Below are positions 16,474-24,403 of a DNA stretch of 64,000 nucleotides, piece by piece. A program made the position numbers and the translations under genes. Source of the stretch: Bacteroidota bacterium (GTDB lineage Bacteria > Bacteroidota > Bacteroidia > 2-12-FULL-35-15); assembly GCA_025963725.1 (NCBI GenBank), contig JAOQAE010000007.1:305689-369688 (forward strand). Direction: 5' to 3'. The notes under the pieces are model-generated. The model saw only the letters and a program-made list of their open reading frames with translations. It was not told the DNA's origin and made no database searches. Position 1 is the first letter of the stretch. Each line of letters starts with the position of its first letter.

Positions 16474-18903
16474 TTATTTCTTGTCCTCGATTTTGAGCTC
16501 GTCCAGGTCGATGTCCTCTTCTTCATCATATACATCGATCAGGGGTTCCTGTAAAAATACTTTGTTCGTGAGCCTTTTTTCCAGCGACAATAAGAAGCAG
16601 GGCAGCAGGATCAGATTCGAGCAATAAGCGATCAGCAACGTTACCGAGATCAGGATCCCGAGCGCCGCCGTTCCGCCGAAGCTGGATGCCGCAAAAATAC
16701 CAAAGCCGCAGAATAAGATGATGGCTGTGTAGATCATGCTCACTCCCGTTTCCTTGATAGTGAGCGATACCGCCCTGGAAATGCTTCCATGCGTATGCTT
16801 TAATTCCTGCCTGTACTTGGTGAGAAAATACAGCGTACCGTCGGATGCGATCCCGAATGCAATGCTGAACACCAGGATAGTGCTTGGCTTGATATAAATG
16901 TGAAAGAAGCCCATGATGCCTGCTGTGATCATCAGCGGAACAAGGCTTGGAATTACCGAGATGAGGATCATGCGCGGCGACATAAAGAGCGTGTACAATA
17001 CGATAGCGATGAGGATCACAGCCAGCAGCACGCTTTCCAGCAGGTTCTGAACTAGGAACCTGTTTCCCTGCAGGAACATGAGGCTGTTGCCGGTGATCAC
17101 CACTTTATAGGCTTTGTCTTCCGACAGGCGCTGATTGGTTTCATAATCAAAGTTGAATACGCTGTCGACACGCGGCTTGAGCTCATTCACCAGCTTCGCC
17201 ATTTCAATGGAGCCGATGTCTTTCATCTGAATGCTCACACGCGTATACTGCTTGGTGCTGTCGATAAAGGCCACAAACATGTTCTGCCTGCTCTTCGCAT
17301 CTTCCTTGGTATAGTCGGAAAGCTTCTGCAATTCCATCGCTCCCGGCAAGCGGAAGCTTTTCTTTTCGCCATCGTTAAAGGCCTGGTTGGCGAACTTGAT
17401 GCCTTCCACAACAGAAACGGCCCTCGAGAACTGCGGGTACTGCGCGAACAGCTTCTGCAGCTTGTTGATCTTATACAATGCAGCGCCACCGTCTGCAAAA
17501 ACACCGTTGGGCTTTTTGGTATCGATGCTGATCTCGAAGGGAAGCACGCCATTGTAATTCGCCTCGAAATATTTAAGGTCGAGCAGGATCGGGTCTTTCT
17601 TCGGAAGGTCGTCCACCACGTAACCGAGCGGAAGGATCTTTGTCATTCCGAATGCGGAAACAAGCACGATCACCACCACGGAGATGTAAATGGTTCTCCT
17701 GTAATGATGCACCCAGAAATCTATCTTCTCAAGGATCTTCGTAATGACCTTACTCTGTAAATGTTTGGTATGTTTTACTGAAGGAGCCGGCAGGAAGCTG
17801 AACACGATCGGGATCAGCATCAGCGAAATGGCATAGGTGATCATTACGCTGAGTGAAGCGACAAGCCCGAATTCGAACAGCACCTGGCTATCGGTGGAGC
17901 AGAACACCGCAAAGCCGATGGAAGTGGTGATGTTTGCCATAAAGAGCGAAATGGCAACGCGTTCGATGGCGCGCGTTAATGCACGCATCTTATTTCCGTG
18001 GATCCTGAATTCCGTATGGTACTTGTTCAGCAGCATGATGCAGTTGGGCACGCCGATCACGATCAGCAGCGGAGGGATGAGCCCCGTAAGCACGGAGATG
18101 TGATAGCCAAAGAGCACCAGCAGCCCCACCGACCAGATGACGCCCACAAACACAACCGCAAGCGAGAAAATAACAGGCAGGAAGGAACGGAAGAAGATCA
18201 TCAGGATGATCGCGGTAACGATGAGCGCAAGGATCATGAACAGGGTCATTTCGTTCTGGATCTTCCTTGCTACGGCGGTACGGATATACGGCATTCCCGA
18301 ATAATGCACCTTCAGCTTCGTCTGCATTTCAAACTTATCCACCTGCGCCTTGATCGAATCCACGATCTGCAGCCGGTTCTTTGTATTGAGGAGCTTGTTG
18401 TCGAAGGTGATCGCCATCACCGTTGAGTGCAGCGTATCGTTATAAATAATTCCCTTGTAAAACGGGAGGTCGCGGATCACTTTCTGCACGCTGTCGAGCT
18501 CGGCCTGTGATTCCGGCTTTCGGGAAAGGATCGGGAGATTGTCAAATTTATTGAGGCTGTCGTTCCGCTTGAGTGTTTGCAGCCTTGCAACCGACACTAC
18601 CGCTTTTACGCCCCATACATCCTTCAGCGCATTTCCAAGGTCGTACCAGTGGTTGAAAACGCTGAGCTCATGCAGGCTGCTGTCGGAAATTCCCAGCACC
18701 ATTACGCTTCCATCCTGCCCGAATCGCTTCTTGAATTCCTTGTATTCAATGGCGGTGGTATCGTGATCGGGCAATAGCTTCGGGGCCTCGTAGGAGATCT
18801 CGGCGCTGCTGCCATAATAACCAAGCAGCACTGTAACCGCACCAAGCACAATGATGATGGCCAAACGGTTCCTTAGAATAAATCGTGCAATTGCTGCCCA
18901 CAT
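16474..18903 (-). CDS. RND/MMPL-type inner-membrane exporter
   Basis: Large inner-membrane transporter of the RND superfamily, MMPL/patched-like branch, 809 residues. It shows the internal duplication of the family: a first transmembrane helix near residues 12-30, a large periplasmic loop, a five- or six-helix bundle (about 225-380), then a second periplasmic loop and a second bundle (about 610-780) with GIASDGTLYFLTKYRQE, a motif of the MMPL branch. The C-terminal 30 residues are acidic and cytoplasmic. Substrate unknown; lipid-like cargo is usual for this branch, and the two genes behind it make isoprenoid and sugar-nucleotide precursors. Confidence 0.88.
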   Translation of the reverse strand: MWAAIARFILRNRLAIIIVLGAVTVLLGYYGSSAEISYEAPKLLPDHDTTAIEYKEFKKRFGQDGSVMVLGISDSSLHELSVFNHWYDLGNALKDVWGVKAVVSVARLQTLKRNDSLNKFDNLPILSRKPESQAELDSVQKVIRDLPFYKGIIYNDTLHSTVMAITFDNKLLNTKNRLQIVDSIKAQVDKFEMQTKLKVHYSGMPYIRTAVARKIQNEMTLFMILALIVTAIILMIFFRSFLPVIFSLAVVFVGVIWSVGLLVLFGYHISVLTGLIPPLLIVIGVPNCIMLLNKYHTEFRIHGNKMRALTRAIERVAISLFMANITTSIGFAVFCSTDSQVLFEFGLVASLSVMITYAISLMLIPIVFSFLPAPSVKHTKHLQSKVITKILEKIDFWVHHYRRTIYISVVVIVLVSAFGMTKILPLGYVVDDLPKKDPILLDLKYFEANYNGVLPFEISIDTKKPNGVFADGGAALYKINKLQKLFAQYPQFSRAVSVVEGIKFANQAFNDGEKKSFRLPGAMELQKLSDYTKEDAKSRQNMFVAFIDSTKQYTRVSIQMKDIGSIEMAKLVNELKPRVDSVFNFDYETNQRLSEDKAYKVVITGNSLMFLQGNRFLVQNLLESVLLAVILIAIVLYTLFMSPRMILISVIPSLVPLMITAGIMGFFHIYIKPSTILVFSIAFGIASDGTLYFLTKYRQELKHTHGSISRAVSLTIKETGVSMIYTAIILFCGFGIFAASSFGGTAALGILISVTLLIAYCSNLILLPCFLLSLEKRLTNKVFLQEPLIDVYDEEEDIDLDELKIEDKK

Positions 18904-19113
18904 ATTCGGTCAATGATTAACTGGTCAATAAAATGAGGATCTGGTTTAAAACCTGATCTACTTCCCGAAATTAAGCATAAATAATTAATTGCCTGAATAA
19001 AAAAGCAAGGTAAAAAATGATGCTTAAATAAGCGCAGCGTTTGCCGATTATGAGATTAATGCCTTATTTTTACAAGGAGATAATGTGCAACAAACCACAC
19101 AAATACAAACAGG

Positions 19114-19596
19114 TTGGAATCAACACGCTACCCATTTATAGCACAACATCGCGGAGGGCCTCTTACAAAAGAAAATCATCAAAAATTAATGAAGTGGGCA
19201 CGGGAATGCGCAGAACACGTGCTTCCATTAATTGATAAGGAAGCTGACCAAAGGCTTATATATGCCCTCGAGGTGGCTAAGGAATGGGAACACGATCATG
19301 TGCGGACAGGGCTGGCCATCAAGGCTTCATTAAGCGCGCATGAAGCGGCACGGGAATCGGAAAGCCCTATTTCTAAAACAATAGCCCGTGCCATCGGACA
19401 AGCGGTTGCTACGGCTCACATGGCAGACCATTCTCTCGGGGCAGCATTTTTTGCACTTAAAGCTGTAAAGCTTGCCGATGGTGATGTTGATAAAGAAAGA
19501 AAATGGCAGATTACAAAATTAAGCGAGCTGCCGCCGGACATTATAGCCATCGTTCAGGCTATGTGGAAAAAGAAAGAATTGGACAGGAGAATATAA
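19114..19596 (+). CDS. Putative immunity protein (Imm5-like family)
   Basis: A 160-residue soluble protein whose N-terminal FIAQHRGGPLTKENHQ and central AIGQAVATAHMADHSLGAA segments match proteins annotated as putative immunity proteins in polymorphic-toxin surveys. No in-frame ATG is available; an upstream TAA at 19081 limits the frame, so the TTG at 19114 is the best start. An ATG with good leader at 19083 lies in another frame, so a frameshift near the 5' end cannot be excluded. No toxin gene is adjacent, so it may be an orphan immunity gene or the family may do something else. Confidence 0.65.
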   Translation: MESTRYPFIAQHRGGPLTKENHQKLMKWARECAEHVLPLIDKEADQRLIYALEVAKEWEHDHVRTGLAIKASLSAHEAARESESPISKTIARAIGQAVATAHMADHSLGAAFFALKAVKLADGDVDKERKWQITKLSELPPDIIAIVQAMWKKKELDRRI

Positions 19597-19632
19597 AGGA
19601 ATGCAGGTAACTGATAGAGCCGACTTAAAATT

Positions 19633-19929
19633 ATGCTGCCAAAAGACATCGACATAAAAATTGCTCACCTATTTACGAATCCTGCAGACCAGCAGGAAGT
19701 AAAGAAATTGCTTTCCGGCTTATTTACTGCATCTTTGAATGTTGGGGCGGCACAACTTTCCAGGAGCATTCTGACACTATCGGGCGGGCAACTCAAAGAG
19801 ATACAAAATATAATCGGGGAAAAGCTCTTAGGAGATCCGCGAGACATTATCATGATGGCTGAAAAAAAGGCGGGAAATCCGGGGCATTATTTTATTCCAC
19901 CATTTGAAGAAATAGAAAAGAAAAAATAA
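19633..19929 (+). CDS. Hypothetical protein, 98 residues
   Basis: Not recognised. A compact soluble protein without signal peptide, helical N-terminal half (ADQQEVKKLLSGLFT) and a C-terminal DPRDIIMMAEKKAGNPGHYF segment that looks conserved. It follows the immunity-like gene by 36 bases in the same direction, so the two may be co-transcribed. Confidence 0.6.
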   Translation: MLPKDIDIKIAHLFTNPADQQEVKKLLSGLFTASLNVGAAQLSRSILTLSGGQLKEIQNIIGEKLLGDPRDIIMMAEKKAGNPGHYFIPPFEEIEKKK

Positions 19930-20035
19930 ATGTGCTCCACAGAAATAAAGAACGTTGGGATTGAGAATGGCAACATCAAATTATTTTGAAATTATACGAA
20001 CAGCTAACTAACAGAATACTTAATCCCCACATAAA

Positions 20036-21370
20036 ATGAACGCCTACATCCTCCTGTCACAAAAGAACGTCCGTATCAATGATATTCCGCCACGTTTGAT
20101 GTGGAACATTGACGAGAATTGGGATAGCCCGTCATCAGGATATTGCGGCGAAACATCCATTCTATCGGCAGGACTTTTATACGGCCAATATGTGCCGATG
20201 TATCTCATCAGGCAGCTCCTGTCCGATTATTTTAACGGGTTGTGGGGAACGGATGCACAGCCTTCATCAACCCTGACAAACATGTGGCTCGGATACTCGG
20301 GTTTAGACTGGAGTGAGGCGGGCTCCCCGGGAAAAGATTATAAGAAAAGCGAAGGGAATTTTCAGGCATGGTTCGGGAAACGCGGACAATATTATTGCCA
20401 GGTATTGCCACAAATAGGGGATAACAGCGTCAATCCATCCTTCGACCCCATCAATACCGTATTGGGAAACCTGCATCTTTCCTACGAACACTTTTCCCCT
20501 AAGGTGCAGGACACAAAGAATAATTTCATACCCTGGATGAAAGGTCATGTTCTGAACGGCCATCCTGTAATTATCGGGGTGCAGGATTTTTTAGCAGGCT
20601 CAAATGACAACGATTTCGACCACATTGTAATTGTTATTGGCTGGGGCTCTAACAACGACTTCAGCAATACCAGCTATTTCCCGGACGATGAAATTGTTTT
20701 CATTGATCATGGCCTCGTTATTTCCGGTCAGCAACCGTATGGCGGATCGATTCCATATTATTTTCGTTATGTAATGGAAACCCCTGAAAACATTACAGAA
20801 ACCGGGGGATGGCTGCCTGACGGAGGCTGTCCAGACCCTGCTAATCCAGCATGGAACTTTATCATGGACCTGGGCCCATACCGTCAACTGAATGTAGAAG
20901 GCGAACCATGCAGCAATGGGAATTTAACCTGCAACACTTATCAGCTTGCCCAATCTCCTACTACCTTAACTAAGGGATCGGACGGAAACGCAGGATTTGC
21001 CATCACAGGTTTAAGCGATACACTACCTGCCGGCGTTCAGGTGCGTATTGACACGGATTGCTACTACCAGGTACCCTGTATTACGGCACAGCAGGCACAA
21101 ACAGGAACGCAGCCGGCTTCAGCCCAAATAATCAATCATAAGATCACCATTTCGGGACTGACTGAAAGCTTAAGTTATAATGTATGGTTATTTACCGCTA
21201 AGAACACAGAAGTGCTAATGCAAATTCCCACTACGGGATTCAACGAATACGGAAAGGAAATTAAGGCCGAATGCTACACCGTTTCGGGACAGACCAGCAG
21301 CGCGTATACATATCCGCTCGCAGCTGACACAGCTTTATTTGTGCGCTGTGTTGCAACCACAGACAAATAG
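20036..21370 (+). CDS. Cysteine-peptidase-like (C39-type) protein without signal peptide
   Basis: A 444-residue protein. Near the N-terminus SSGYCGETSILSAGLLYGQY looks like a papain/C39-fold nucleophile helix with Cys37; DFDHIVIVIGWGS supplies a candidate catalytic His196 and FIDHGL a candidate Asp224. Spacing and order Cys-His-Asp fit the fold. The C-terminal 150 residues are beta-rich and may be a binding domain. There is no signal peptide or membrane segment, which is unusual for C39-like peptidases. The enzymatic assignment is an inference from these motifs; a non-catalytic or transglutaminase-like protein is possible. Confidence 0.5.
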   Translation: MNAYILLSQKNVRINDIPPRLMWNIDENWDSPSSGYCGETSILSAGLLYGQYVPMYLIRQLLSDYFNGLWGTDAQPSSTLTNMWLGYSGLDWSEAGSPGKDYKKSEGNFQAWFGKRGQYYCQVLPQIGDNSVNPSFDPINTVLGNLHLSYEHFSPKVQDTKNNFIPWMKGHVLNGHPVIIGVQDFLAGSNDNDFDHIVIVIGWGSNNDFSNTSYFPDDEIVFIDHGLVISGQQPYGGSIPYYFRYVMETPENITETGGWLPDGGCPDPANPAWNFIMDLGPYRQLNVEGEPCSNGNLTCNTYQLAQSPTTLTKGSDGNAGFAITGLSDTLPAGVQVRIDTDCYYQVPCITAQQAQTGTQPASAQIINHKITISGLTESLSYNVWLFTAKNTEVLMQIPTTGFNEYGKEIKAECYTVSGQTSSAYTYPLAADTALFVRCVATTDK

Positions 21371-21477
21371 AAAGCGGGAAGCCCGAACGATTTCAGTAAT
21401 GCTAAAAGCAACCTATTTGCGCAGAAAAACGGCCTTCCAGCCTGTCTATGCGATCAACAAAACTATTTGAAACGATC

Positions 21478-22161
21478 ATGAAAAAAATAATTATTATCGG
21501 GCTTATGCTTATGTGCTCAAGCTCCCAGGCAATTTGCTGCACTACCTGCAACGCTCAATTACAGCAGAAAATTTACGACAGCACTTCTTTTCCTAATTTA
21601 CCTGTAATGCTCTCTGCATTTATAGTATTGACAATTATCGTAGCATTACTAAGCTATTTATCCAATAGAAAAACGGCCTCGCCGGACATCTTGAATCCCG
21701 TTCCCCTGGTCACAGCTTCAATGGTTTTAGGCATTGGCATCGGCGGGTTTCTTGACGGGATCGTCCTTCACCAGATCCTTCAATGGCACGAGATGCTTTC
21801 AAACAAAATGCCCCCGACAACTGTAGAGGCAAAAAGCGTTAACATGTTCTGGGATGGAATATTTCATTTCTTTACCTTAACTGTAGTTACAATAGGAACC
21901 CTTTTATTATGGAAGCTTTTACACCGCAGGGATATTGACAGATCGGGGAACCTGTTTGCCGGCGGGCTCTTTTTGGGTTGGGGACTTTTTAATATTGTTG
22001 AAGGTGTAATCGACCATCACCTGTTAAAACTGCATAACGTAAAAGAAACAACCGCTGATCCGGATCTATGGAACTATGGCTTTTTAATCATTTCAGTAGT
22101 TATGATATTCGCAGGTTATCTATTGGCACGAAAAAGAAATTCAACGGCAGAGGCGAAATAA
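21478..22161 (+). CDS. DUF2243 membrane protein
   Basis: Inner-membrane protein of 227 residues with the DUF2243 signatures GIGIGGFLDGIVLHQILQWH and GWGLFNIVEGVIDHHLL, histidine-rich transmembrane segments of unknown function. Four or five membrane segments follow an N-terminal signal-like helix (MKKIIIIGLMLMCSSSQA). After it comes CCTTC with a further polar stretch, an extension whose cysteines could bind metal or form a disulfide. The ATG at 21478 is preferred to 21448 because it begins directly with the signal-like sequence. Confidence 0.88.
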   Translation: MKKIIIIGLMLMCSSSQAICCTTCNAQLQQKIYDSTSFPNLPVMLSAFIVLTIIVALLSYLSNRKTASPDILNPVPLVTASMVLGIGIGGFLDGIVLHQILQWHEMLSNKMPPTTVEAKSVNMFWDGIFHFFTLTVVTIGTLLLWKLLHRRDIDRSGNLFAGGLFLGWGLFNIVEGVIDHHLLKLHNVKETTADPDLWNYGFLIISVVMIFAGYLLARKRNSTAEAK

Positions 22162-22265
22162 AATCCTGCTGTCGCATTCAGCCACTAAGATTGTCGCATT
22201 ATACGGCTATCTTAAAATCTTTATTTAAGAAATTTGCATCGTACAAATAAAAATTTTAAAATCAC

Positions 22266-22874
22266 ATGAGAAAAATAACGGTTTTATCAATGATCACATT
22301 GGACGGTGTAATGCAGGCGCCCGGCGGGCCTAAGGAAGATCCATCAGGCGGCTTCAAGTATGGCGGCTGGGTGGCGCCTTATTCCGACAAAGTGTATAAC
22401 AAGGTGATCGAAAAAGAGCTGAAACCCGCAGATTATCTTTTGGGCAGAAAAACATTCGAGATGTGGGCTGTCTACTGGCCTGAGCATGGCGACTTCTGGC
22501 CGGGCATTAACAAGGGAACGAAATACGTGTTTTCCAAACGCCTGAAAAAATCTGATCCGCTGGTTACAGGCTGGAAAAACTCGGCAGTAATAAAAAGCGT
22601 CGCCGATCTCAAAAAGCTCAAAAGCTCAAAAGGCCCCGACATCCAGGTTTGGGGCAGCAGCGAGCTTGTTCAGCTTTTGCTCAAACACGACCTTGTAGAC
22701 GAGCTCCGTCTCAAAATTCATCCCCTTACTTTAGGCAAGGGCAAAAAATTGTTCGGCAATGAAGCAATTACCGCAGCATTTACATTAACCGGGAGCATTG
22801 TGACGCCGGGCGGAGTGATCATTGCCTCGTACAAACGGGCAGGCAACGTTAAAACGGGTACCGCCGGCGCTTAA
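22266..22874 (+). CDS. Dihydrofolate-reductase-like (RibD C-terminal domain) protein
   Basis: Member of the YyaP/YwjB group of NADPH-binding reductases related to the RibD C-terminal domain; substrate unknown. KITVLSMITLDGVMQAPGGP at the N-terminus, DYLLGRKTFEMWAVYWPE, and the C-terminal VWGSSELVQLLLKHDLVDEL and HPLTLGKGKKLF are typical. 202 residues, normal length. It is followed 34 bases later by arr. Confidence 0.9.
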   Translation: MRKITVLSMITLDGVMQAPGGPKEDPSGGFKYGGWVAPYSDKVYNKVIEKELKPADYLLGRKTFEMWAVYWPEHGDFWPGINKGTKYVFSKRLKKSDPLVTGWKNSAVIKSVADLKKLKSSKGPDIQVWGSSELVQLLLKHDLVDELRLKIHPLTLGKGKKLFGNEAITAAFTLTGSIVTPGGVIIASYKRAGNVKTGTAGA

Positions 22875-22908
22875 GAAGAACGTTAACAAACAGCACACGG
22901 ATTAAAGA

Positions 22909-23346
22909 ATGACAAACAAAACTAATGCAGCTGATGGGCCTGAGGTTTTAGACAGCGGCCCCTTTTATCATGGAACAAAGGCGGATCTCAAAGTAGGCGA
23001 TCTGCTGAGAGCAGGGTTCAATTCCAATTACCATCCTGAAATTGTAATGAACCATATTTACTTCACGGCCCTGCCCAATGGCGCCGGACTTGCTGCAGCA
23101 CTGGCACAGGGCGATGGACGCGAACGTGTGTACATCGTTGAGCCTACCGGGAGCTTTGAAAATGACCCCAACGTTACCGACAAAAAATTTCCCGGCAATC
23201 CCACACGCTCCTATCGCAGCAGAGAGCCATTGAGGGTCGTAGGCGAGCTAACTGACTGGGTAAGGCAAACACCCGAGGAGATCCGGATCTGGCGCGAAAG
23301 GATTGCGCATAACAGGTCGAATTCCAAAGGAGAAATTATTAATTGA
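22909..23346 (+). CDS. arr: NAD(+)-rifampin ADP-ribosyltransferase
   Basis: Arr inactivates rifamycins by ADP-ribosylating the C23 hydroxyl. The 145-residue length is that of the family. GPFYHGTKADLKVGD holds the NAD-binding histidine (His21), ITFTAL-type strand is present as HIYFTALPNGAGLAAALA, and VYIVEPTGSFENDPNVTDKK with GNPTRSYRSREPLRV are diagnostic. It is likely a chromosomal intrinsic copy, as no mobile element adjoins it. Activity on rifampin is not proven by sequence. Confidence 0.93.
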   Translation: MTNKTNAADGPEVLDSGPFYHGTKADLKVGDLLRAGFNSNYHPEIVMNHIYFTALPNGAGLAAALAQGDGRERVYIVEPTGSFENDPNVTDKKFPGNPTRSYRSREPLRVVGELTDWVRQTPEEIRIWRERIAHNRSNSKGEIIN

Positions 23347-23404
23347 TCCCCGAGCTTCTTCACAAAATTCAAACTATTGGCATGGAATTTTTCTGTAAAC
23401 CGGT

Positions 23405-23959
23405 ATGCTAAGAACTACATTCATTCTCTCATCGCTTTGCCTGCTGCTCAGCTCCTGCTTTCTCTCCATGCACACCAGGAGAGAGCCTGCGCTGGTGAAA
23501 AATGTTAATATAGATGAAACGCTGAAGATCGCCAGGGACGAGATGCAAAAGAAAAGCGGCAGCCAGGGATTAGGGCTCTGGGTGCTGCGCGACCAGGTGG
23601 TAACACCGGCCCAGGCAAAAACGATCGCCGGCCTTTACCTCAGCCATATCGACAGCATGACGAGCGGCTTCAATATCTGGCATTCGTCCTGGGCAATCGC
23701 TAACCTCTACAGGTTTGGCGATGATGCGGTGAAGGCCGAACTGGAAACCGCCTATCAAAAAGCGAAAGTGCAGCCCGAAAGAATAAAAGGGAACACCAAA
23801 AAAATAGCAAACTCACATATCAACGGGAAGAGAATTGTTACCGGCTTTATTCATGCCGGGGGAAGAGCATACGCTAAAAGGCATCTTGTTGTGCCAGGAA
23901 ATAAAAGATACGTTCAATCGTATGAAGAGTACCGCAAAAAAGAGAAGAAAAATTCTTAA
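23405..23959 (+). CDS. Hypothetical lipoprotein
   Basis: Not recognised, 184 residues. The N-terminus MLRTTFILSSLCLLLSSCFL is a lipoprotein signal with LSSC lipobox (Cys18), so the protein should be tethered to a membrane facing the periplasm or surface. The mature part is helical (ARDEMQKKSGSQG, DDAVKAELETAYQKAK) and ends in a basic tail. It is 15 bases ahead of the SRPBCC gene. Confidence 0.65.
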   Translation: MLRTTFILSSLCLLLSSCFLSMHTRREPALVKNVNIDETLKIARDEMQKKSGSQGLGLWVLRDQVVTPAQAKTIAGLYLSHIDSMTSGFNIWHSSWAIANLYRFGDDAVKAELETAYQKAKVQPERIKGNTKKIANSHINGKRIVTGFIHAGGRAYAKRHLVVPGNKRYVQSYEEYRKKEKKNS

Positions 23960-23974
23960 TTTGCTTCCATCCAA

Positions 23975-24403
23975 ATGAATTGGCTTATGGAAAAAAAGAA
24001 AATAACAGGCCAGACAAAAAGCGCAGGCTTCCAGATCGGGGTTAGAAAAACCTTTAATGTTTCCGCAGGATCGGCCTGGGATTTTCTTTTCTCCGGCAAA
24101 GGGCTTTCTACCTGGTTGGGAAATATAGATCCGGAAGGCTTCGAATTAAATAAGCCCTACAAAACAAAGGAAGGAATTGAAGGAAAAGTAAATGTATTTA
24201 AACCATACTCGCATATCCGCCTGAGCTGGAAACCGAAAAGCTGGACAAACATCTCTGCCTTACAAATCAGGGTGATCGAGGCAAAGGACAAAGCAACCAT
24301 TAGTTTCCACCAGGACAAATTACTTGACAGCCGGCAAAGGGAAGAAATGAAAACTCATTGGGACCGGGTAATTATGAAAATCGCGGGTGAGCTTAATCTT
24401 TAA
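23975..24403 (+). CDS. SRPBCC (AHSA1-like) domain protein
   Basis: A START/Bet v 1-like ligand-binding protein of 142 residues. VRKTFNVSAGSAWDFLFSGK, IRLSWKPKSWTNISALQIR and the C-terminal helix HWDRVIMKIAGEL follow the AHSA1 pattern. Ligand unknown. The first ATG (23975) and one at 23987 are both possible starts. Its stop codon overlaps the stop of the convergent SpoIIE gene by four bases. Confidence 0.82.
   Translation: MNWLMEKKKITGQTKSAGFQIGVRKTFNVSAGSAWDFLFSGKGLSTWLGNIDPEGFELNKPYKTKEGIEGKVNVFKPYSHIRLSWKPKSWTNISALQIRVIEAKDKATISFHQDKLLDSRQREEMKTHWDRVIMKIAGELNL

Noticed and set aside
19041..19235. 64-codon frame starting at 19041 ahead of the immunity-like gene
   Set aside because: It overlaps the better supported frame and shows no domain; kept only as a possible frameshift hint.
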